Below, piece by piece: positions 42,828 to 47,600 of a DNA stretch of 47,600 nt. The position numbers and the translations under genes were made by a program. Numbering within the stretch: position 1 is the stretch's first letter; the number at the start of each line of letters is the position of its first letter. Origin of the DNA: Alicyclobacillus mali (GTDB taxonomy: Bacteria > Bacillota > Bacilli > Alicyclobacillales > Alicyclobacillaceae). The notes beneath the pieces were generated by a model, which saw only the letters and a list, made by a program, of their open reading frames with translations, was not told the origin of the DNA and searched no databases. The stretch lies in NCBI RefSeq assembly GCF_017329565.1, contig NZ_JAFMTT010000020.1. The stretch is one strand, 5' to 3'.

Positions 42828-43994
42828 TTGAAGATCGAATCGAAGTTGGCCCAAATTGGGAATCGCCAGGATCCCAGGACGGGAGCCGTGTCTGCCCCAA
42901 TTTATCACTCGACGACATACGCTCATCCGGCGCTCGGCCAAAGCACCGGATTCGATTACACGCGGACGCTCAATCCGACTCGCAAATTCCTCGAGGACGC
43001 CATCGCCGAGTTGGAGGGCGGCGTGCGCGGATTCGCCTTCTCCTCCGGCATGGCCGCGGTCCACGCCGTCTTTTCGCTGTTCTCCCCGGGCGATCACGTC
43101 ATCGTCTCGAGCGATCTGTACGGCGGCACCTATCGCGTGCTCGAGCACATCTTTCGCCCGCTCGCCATCGAGGCAACGTATGTGCACACGGGCCACCTCG
43201 AGGAGGTGGAGGCCGCCCTGCGCGATACCACGCGGGCGCTCTTCATCGAGACGCCAACCAATCCGACCATGCAAATTACGGACATCGCGGCCGCGAGCCT
43301 GTTTGCACGCCGGCGCGGTCTTTTGACCATCGTGGACAACACGTTCATGACGCCCTACTTCCAGCGTCCCATCGAGCTGGGCGCGGATATCGTGGTTCAC
43401 TCGGCCACGAAGTTTCTGGGCGGACACAACGACGTGCTCGCCGGCCTCGTCGTGGCGAAATCGGACGAGATCGCCGAGCGGCTTTACTTCGTCCAGAACT
43501 CCATCGGAGCCGTGCTCGGGCCGCAGGACGCGTGGCTGCTCATGCGCGGCATGAAGACGCTCGCCATCCGCATGGAGCGGTGCGCCATGAACGCGAGCGC
43601 CATTGCGGCGTGGCTCGACGCGCGCGACGACATCGTGAAGGTCTACTATCCTGGCCTCGATACGCATCCCGGAAAGTCCATCTGTTCGAAGCAGGCGTCC
43701 GGCTTCGGGGGCATGGTGTCGTTCGAGGTGGTGGACGCGCGGATGGTGCCGTTCGTCCTCGAGCATTTGAAGCTCGTCACGTTCGCGGAGAGCCTGGGTG
43801 GCGTCGAGACGCTCATCACGTATCCCACTCGGCAGACCCATGCCGACATTCCGGAGGAAATTCGGGAGAAGGTGGGCGTCACCGACAGGCTGCTGCGGCT
43901 GTCGGTGGGCATCGAGCACATCGGGGATCTGATTGACGATCTCAGCCAGGCGCTGGATTACGCCGCCGAGCAAGTGCTCTCCCGCAGGCGATGA
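42828..43994 (+). CDS. metI: Cystathionine gamma-synthase / O-acetylhomoserine thiolyase
   Basis: PLP enzyme of the trans-sulfuration family, close to Bacillus MetI. It starts KIESKLAQIGNRQDPRTG; has SSGMAAVHAVF and the YGGTYR loop; the PLP lysine is Lys195 in HSATKFLGGHND, and ETPTNPTMQ binds PLP phosphate. The C-terminal FAESLGGVETLITYP and DIPEEIREKVG are standard. 388 residues. Likely converts O-acetylhomoserine with cysteine or sulfide to cystathionine or homocysteine. A gamma-lyase cannot be excluded by motifs alone. TTG start with AAGGGAG upstream. There is no SAM riboswitch before it in the short 70-bp gap. Confidence 0.9.
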   Translation: MKIESKLAQIGNRQDPRTGAVSAPIYHSTTYAHPALGQSTGFDYTRTLNPTRKFLEDAIAELEGGVRGFAFSSGMAAVHAVFSLFSPGDHVIVSSDLYGGTYRVLEHIFRPLAIEATYVHTGHLEEVEAALRDTTRALFIETPTNPTMQITDIAAASLFARRRGLLTIVDNTFMTPYFQRPIELGADIVVHSATKFLGGHNDVLAGLVVAKSDEIAERLYFVQNSIGAVLGPQDAWLLMRGMKTLAIRMERCAMNASAIAAWLDARDDIVKVYYPGLDTHPGKSICSKQASGFGGMVSFEVVDARMVPFVLEHLKLVTFAESLGGVETLITYPTRQTHADIPEEIREKVGVTDRLLRLSVGIEHIGDLIDDLSQALDYAAEQVLSRRR

Positions 43995-44000
43995 CATGCA

Positions 44001-44037
44001 CGGGCCGATCTCGCCACAGGCACGGCGGATCGGCCCG
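44001..44037 (+). terminator. Hairpin downstream of metI
   Basis: CGGGCCGATC pairs with GATCGGCCCG (10 bp) around an inner CGCC/GGCG stem. It lies 7 bp past the metI stop, with no T-run; termination is inferred. Confidence 0.5.
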
Positions 44038-44166
44038 GGCCATATGAGGGAAGAGGTGCGGAATCGTGGCGCGGGCGCATAGGATTTTGTGAGATGCGCG
44101 TCGAACATGTTCCTAGTGAAAGGTTTCGAAATTGCGTTTCATCTCTGAAACCAGGGGGTGGCGAAT

Positions 44167-45243
44167 GTGGAGGTGCCATCCAAGGCGAGGGGCGCCGACG
44201 CGGAGCAGAGCCGTGCGTTGCTAGGCGCCGAACACCCCGTGCGTGTGGGGGAAACGCGCCTGGGCCCGCAGTTTCGCTACGATCTTCGCGCGCCGCGCCT
44301 CGAGGAGCTGGATCGGTTCATCGTCGAGCGTCCGATTCGCGACTGGTCCCTCGTTCGCTGGAAGGACGTCGGCAAACCCGTTCGCGTCGAGAACTACGCA
44401 TCCGGCAAACGGCTCTGGGAAGAGAAGCACGGCGACACGATGCCGGTCAAGACGAGTTGGGAGATGTTCAACCGGTCGTTCCACAGCTGGTTCGTGAAGG
44501 ACGGGCCAGCGGCGCAGCGGGCCGCCATGCGCCGCATGCTGAAGAGCGTCGCTTCGCTTCGAGCGGACGAGATCGCCTCGGTTTTTCAGGACCTACAGCA
44601 GGTCACGCTGTGGAACCTGGCGCACCGCGTCACCGACACCATCTGGGACCCGCGCGGGAAGCGCGCGCTGTTTCGCGGGCTTGACGTGAAGCGTCCCCGC
44701 ATTCTGTTCCTTGGCGCGGCGGAGGGTTACGAGGCGATGCAGCTGTACGCCATGTATCCCGGTGGCGAGGCCGTCATGGTGGATTACGACGCCTTCTGCC
44801 GCGATCATCGCTTCGGGGACTTTCCGGAGGATTACCCGTTTCTCGGGTACCATCCGGCGACGGGATCGGCGCGCCCGTGGTACCGAAGCGAGATGAAGCT
44901 GACGTACCTGGTGGAGGACATCCGCAAGCTGCCGTTTGGGCCGGAATTCGACATCGTGCTGAGCGTGGGGCTTTTGGAGCACTTTCCGGACGAGTACAAA
45001 CCGGAATGCATCGATTGGCACCGGAAGTTTCTGCGGCCGGGCGGTTACGCCATCCTGACCACGCCGAGGCTCGGGTGGAGGACCAAGCTGTTCTACCACG
45101 TGATGGCGGATGCGATGAACTACACGTATCGGGAACTGATGACCGTCGAGCAAATGGGGCTTTACCTTTATGAAAACGGATTCAATATTCTGCGCCATGG
45201 CTGGATCAAGACCCACAACGGCATTGTGGCGCAACCGCGCTGA
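44167..45243 (+). CDS. Class I SAM-dependent methyltransferase
   Basis: About 358 residues. The first 170 residues are an unrecognised helical region, with MFNRSFHSWFVKDGPA. Then follow SAM motif I ILFLGAAEGYEA, acidic VMVDYD, and VLSVGLLEHFPDEY with the RPGGYAILTTPR post-motif region. A small-molecule or lipid substrate fits best; rRNA or protein targets cannot be ruled out. GTG 44167 is chosen with GGGGGTG 6 nt upstream. It lies 32 bp before the E1alpha gene and could be co-transcribed. Substrate unknown. Confidence 0.82.
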   Translation: MEVPSKARGADAEQSRALLGAEHPVRVGETRLGPQFRYDLRAPRLEELDRFIVERPIRDWSLVRWKDVGKPVRVENYASGKRLWEEKHGDTMPVKTSWEMFNRSFHSWFVKDGPAAQRAAMRRMLKSVASLRADEIASVFQDLQQVTLWNLAHRVTDTIWDPRGKRALFRGLDVKRPRILFLGAAEGYEAMQLYAMYPGGEAVMVDYDAFCRDHRFGDFPEDYPFLGYHPATGSARPWYRSEMKLTYLVEDIRKLPFGPEFDIVLSVGLLEHFPDEYKPECIDWHRKFLRPGGYAILTTPRLGWRTKLFYHVMADAMNYTYRELMTVEQMGLYLYENGFNILRHGWIKTHNGIVAQPR

Positions 45244-45275
45244 GGGCTACAAGCGGCGAAATCGGGGTGGATGAC

Positions 45276-46343
45276 GTGCAGGTTTATCGGTTCACGGGCG
45301 ACACAAAGCCGGATCAGGTGCTGAACGAGGCGGGCGAGGTGGTCGGATCGTTGCCGGACAACGCGGTCGATCTCGCCCTCGAGTGGTACCCGTTCATGAT
45401 CTTCTGCCGAAAGTTCGACGAGCGCGCGCAACTCCTGCAGCGCCAGGGACGAATCGGGACCTACGCGCCGTTTCGCGGCCAGGAGGCCTCGCAGATCGGC
45501 AGTTTTGCCGTGCTTCGTCCGAGCGACTGGGTGTTTCCCACGTACCGCGAGCTCGCCGGCATGATGTACCACGGGCTGGAACCTGTGCACGCCCTGCTCA
45601 AGAGCCGCGGCCATCCGGACGCGGGACGCATGCCGGAGGGGCTCCACATGGCGCCGGTGCAGATTGCCATTGCGGCGCAGATCCTGCACGCGGTGGGCGC
45701 GGGATGGGCGTGCAAACTCCGGCAGGCAGACGACGTTGCGGTGGCCTACTTCGGCGACGGCGCGACGTCCGAGGGGGATTTTCACGAGGGCATGAACTTC
45801 GCCTCCGTCATGCGCCTGCCCGTCGTGTTCTTCTGCCAGAACAATCAGTACGCCATCAGTGTGCCTGTTGAGCGGCAGACGGCGTCGCCCACGATTGCGC
45901 AGAAGGCCATCGCTTACGGCGTGGAAGGGCTCCGGGTGGACGGGAACGACGTCTTTGCCGTGTACCAGGCCATGCGCTACGCCGTCGATCGCGCGCGCCG
46001 CGGGGAGGGCCCGACGCTCATCGAGGCGGTCACGTATCGCCTGGGCCCGCACACGACGGCGGACGATCCGGGAAGATACCGGGAGGCCGCGGATGTCGAG
46101 CGATGGGCGGCGGCAAAGGACCCGCTCGTGAGGCTCAGGCTCTGGCTCACGCGCCAGGGGCTCTGGGACGATGCGCGGCAGGCCGCGTGTGAAGAGGAGG
46201 CCGAGGCGCGCGTGCGCCAGGCGGTGGCCGAGATGGAAGCGTACCCGCATAAGCCCCTCGCGGAGGCCGCGCGCCACGTCTACGCCGAAGTCCCCGAGGA
46301 TCTCGCGCTCGATCTCGCCGAGCGCGGAAAGGAGGCGCGCTGA
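45276..46343 (+). CDS. 2-oxoacid (pyruvate or branched-chain) dehydrogenase E1 alpha
   Basis: TPP-dependent E1 alpha subunit. The TPP motif is YFGDGATSEGDFHEGMNFASVMRL...FFCQNN, preceded by FPTYRELAGMM and followed by GNDVFAVYQAM, as in the PDH/BCKDH alpha family. About 355 residues. GTG 45276 has GGGGTGG before it; GTG 45267 is in frame and possible. E1beta starts 1 nt after its stop. The subunit type does not by itself tell pyruvate from branched-chain 2-oxoacids; phosphorylation-site context is not informative. Confidence 0.9.
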   Translation: MQVYRFTGDTKPDQVLNEAGEVVGSLPDNAVDLALEWYPFMIFCRKFDERAQLLQRQGRIGTYAPFRGQEASQIGSFAVLRPSDWVFPTYRELAGMMYHGLEPVHALLKSRGHPDAGRMPEGLHMAPVQIAIAAQILHAVGAGWACKLRQADDVAVAYFGDGATSEGDFHEGMNFASVMRLPVVFFCQNNQYAISVPVERQTASPTIAQKAIAYGVEGLRVDGNDVFAVYQAMRYAVDRARRGEGPTLIEAVTYRLGPHTTADDPGRYREAADVERWAAAKDPLVRLRLWLTRQGLWDDARQAACEEEAEARVRQAVAEMEAYPHKPLAEAARHVYAEVPEDLALDLAERGKEAR

Positions 46344-46344
46344 C

Positions 46345-47322
46345 ATGCCCAAGTGGACGATGATCGAGGCCATTCGGGATGCGCTGGCCATCGCTCTTCG
46401 CGACGATCCGCGCGTTCTCGTCTTCGGCGAGGATGTGGGGAAAAACGGGGGCGTCTTCCGCGCGACGGACGGGCTGCAGGCCGAATTCGGCGAAGCCCGC
46501 GTCGTCGACACGCCGCTCGCGGAGAAGGCCATCGTGGGAACGGCTGTCGGTCTCGCGATGGCGGGCATGAAGCCCGTCGCGGAGATCCAGTTTCTCGGCT
46601 TTGCCTACGAGGCCATGGATCAAATTGCGGCGCAGCTCGCGCGCATCCGCTTCCGCACCCAGGGGCGGTTCACGGCACCCGCGGTCATTCGCGCGCCGTA
46701 CGGCGGTGGCGTGCGCACGCCGGAGCTGCACTCGGACAGCCTGGAGGCGCTCTTCGCCCACACGCCGGGGCTCGTCGTCGTGACGCCGAGCCGGCCGTAC
46801 GACGCCAAGGGGCTTTTGCTCAGCGCCATCCGCTCGCCCGATCCCGTCATCTTCCTGGAACCCATCAGGCTCTATCGCGCCTTCCGGGAAGAGGTGCCGG
46901 AGGGAGATTACGAGGTGCCTCTCGGCCGTGCCGCCGTCCGCCGCGAGGGCTCGGACGTCACGCTCGTCGCCTGGGGGCCGACCGTGCCGGTGGCGGAATC
47001 GGCCGCGGTGCAGGTGGCATCGAAGGGGATTTCGTGCGAGGTCATCGACCTGCGCACGCTCGCGCCGCTCGACCGATCCGCCCTCAAAGCGTCGGTGGAG
47101 AAGACCGGGCGCGCCGTCATCGTCCACGAGGCTGTGCGATATGCCGGGCTCGGCGCCGAGATGGCCGCCTCCATCATGGACCTGGCGTTTTACCACCTGC
47201 GGGCGCCCATCGAGCGGGTGGCCGGGCTCGACACGCCGTATCCGCCAGCCGCGCTCGAGGACGCCTGGCTTCCCAGCGTGACCCGCGTCGTCGAGGCCAT
47301 CGAGCGGGTCATGGAAGATTGA
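46345..47322 (+). CDS. 2-oxoacid dehydrogenase E1 beta
   Basis: 325-residue transketolase-type subunit. Family features: VFGEDVGKNGGVFRAT, the VDTPLAEKAIVGTAVGLAMAG block, and LRTLAPLDRSALKASVEKTG with the HEAVRYAGLGAEM segment. It forms an alpha2beta2 E1 with the gene upstream. AAAGGAGG precedes the ATG. An acyl-CoA ligase begins 33 nt downstream; E2 and E3 genes are not seen before the window ends. Pyruvate and branched-chain complexes are both possible. Confidence 0.92.
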   Translation: MPKWTMIEAIRDALAIALRDDPRVLVFGEDVGKNGGVFRATDGLQAEFGEARVVDTPLAEKAIVGTAVGLAMAGMKPVAEIQFLGFAYEAMDQIAAQLARIRFRTQGRFTAPAVIRAPYGGGVRTPELHSDSLEALFAHTPGLVVVTPSRPYDAKGLLLSAIRSPDPVIFLEPIRLYRAFREEVPEGDYEVPLGRAAVRREGSDVTLVAWGPTVPVAESAAVQVASKGISCEVIDLRTLAPLDRSALKASVEKTGRAVIVHEAVRYAGLGAEMAASIMDLAFYHLRAPIERVAGLDTPYPPAALEDAWLPSVTRVVEAIERVMED

Positions 47323-47355
47323 CACCACCTGTTTGCGATTGAAGGAGGGATTTGC

Positions 47356-47600
47356 ATGTTCACGCGCCACTTCGCGTATTGGCCGAAACGTGTTCCACGC
47401 ACGCTGACCGTGCCTCGCACGCCCATTCACGACAACCTCGCCGTGTCCGCTCGCCGCTACCCGGATAAGACCGCCATCTATTACTACGGCCGCGAGATTT
47501 CCTTTCGGGCGCTTCACGCGGAAGTCGAGGCGCTCGCCGGCTACCTCCAACAGGCCCTCGGCGTGAAGCGGGGCGATCGCGTCGCGCTCTACATGCAGAA
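47356..47600 (+). CDS. Acyl-CoA ligase (AMP-forming), N-terminal part, cut by window end
   Basis: Starts at ATG 47356 with GAAGGAGGG upstream and runs off the end. The translated 81 residues include TPIHDNLAVSARRYPDKTAI, YYYGREISFRALHAEVEALA and LGVKRGDRVALYMQ, the start of the ANL adenylate-forming family, most like long-chain fatty acid-CoA ligases. The catalytic motifs lie beyond the window. Linked to the E1 genes by a 33-bp gap, so an acyl-CoA or branched-chain lipid theme is plausible. Confidence 0.8.
   Translation, partial: MFTRHFAYWPKRVPRTLTVPRTPIHDNLAVSARRYPDKTAIYYYGREISFRALHAEVEALAGYLQQALGVKRGDRVALYMQ

Noticed and set aside
42351..44108. 585-codon open frame antisense to the SWIM gene and metI
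   Set aside because: Covers real genes on the opposite strand, no recognisable protein.
45168..47550. Two antisense frames of more than 460 codons over the E1 genes
   Set aside because: E1alpha and E1beta are certain on the plus strand; the antisense products are Arg-rich shadows.

Overview
The window is GC-rich chromosomal DNA from a Gram-positive bacterium of the Bacillales type, most likely Alicyclobacillus or a close relative (inference from gene content and base composition; no rRNA or other marker gene is present). Support comes from Bacillus-type families seen here: the YojF/BshB2 bacillithiol pair, SdpR/SdpI, MetI, YjcF, a YdbP-like thioredoxin, YdeI and an OhrR-like regulator. Strong AGGAGG-like ribosome binding sites are common, and GTG and TTG starts are frequent. 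I count 46 protein genes, the last cut by the window edge. I see no tRNA, rRNA, CRISPR array, insertion sequence, phage gene or integrase. It reads as ordinary dense chromosome made of short operons, often convergent with very small gaps or real overlaps.

Layout. 0-5 kb: oligoendopeptidase F (-), 3-methyladenine glycosylase Tag, thioredoxin TrxA and MsrA (+), an ABC ATPase (-), and a YceI protein divergent from an HxlR regulator. 5.7-10.5 kb: NagA, sulfate adenylyltransferase Sat, an OhrR-like MarR regulator overlapping a convergent DUF2071 gene, and glutamyl-Q tRNA(Asp) synthetase. 10.5-16.7 kb: aldehyde dehydrogenase, aldo/keto reductase (-), TrmB (-), a nicotinamidase-like hydrolase, a seven-bladed propeller lipoprotein (-), and a secreted SGNH hydrolase. 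16.7-23.5 kb: a Bcr/CflA-type efflux pump translationally coupled to the RNA polymerase recycling ATPase HelD, an AraC-type regulator, a second MFS pump (-), and a YjcF-like acetyltransferase. 23.5-30.8 kb: DUF985 cupin (-), YojF-BshB2-low molecular weight phosphatase, two unknown genes, a thioredoxin-like protein, a degenerate NDP-forming acyl-CoA synthetase-like protein, TrxB, and a Gln/Met/Gly/Tyr-rich repeat protein. 30.9-34.8 kb: a fructose PTS locus whose EIIA is transcribed away from fruR-fruK-fruA. 35.1-40.5 kb: amidase, DUF423 protein, EamA transporter (-), S9 peptidase (-), YdeI-like protein. 40.6-47.6 kb: SdpR-SdpI followed by a SWIM zinc-finger protein, MetI, a SAM methyltransferase, 2-oxoacid dehydrogenase E1alpha/E1beta and the start of an acyl-CoA ligase.

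How the genes fit together. Thiol and redox homeostasis recurs: TrxA, MsrA, TrxB, a WCPDC thioredoxin-like protein, the bacillithiol deacetylase BshB2 and an OhrR-like sensor. Sat and MetI feed sulfur assimilation. The fructose locus is a self-contained regulated pathway. The parts I find least explained are the MFS-HelD operon, the acyl-CoA-synthetase-like protein that has lost its phospho-histidine, the triple-repeat low-complexity protein, the propeller lipoprotein/SGNH pair and the SdpRI-SWIM operon without an SdpC toxin. I did not find a clear defence island or a system I could call new with confidence.
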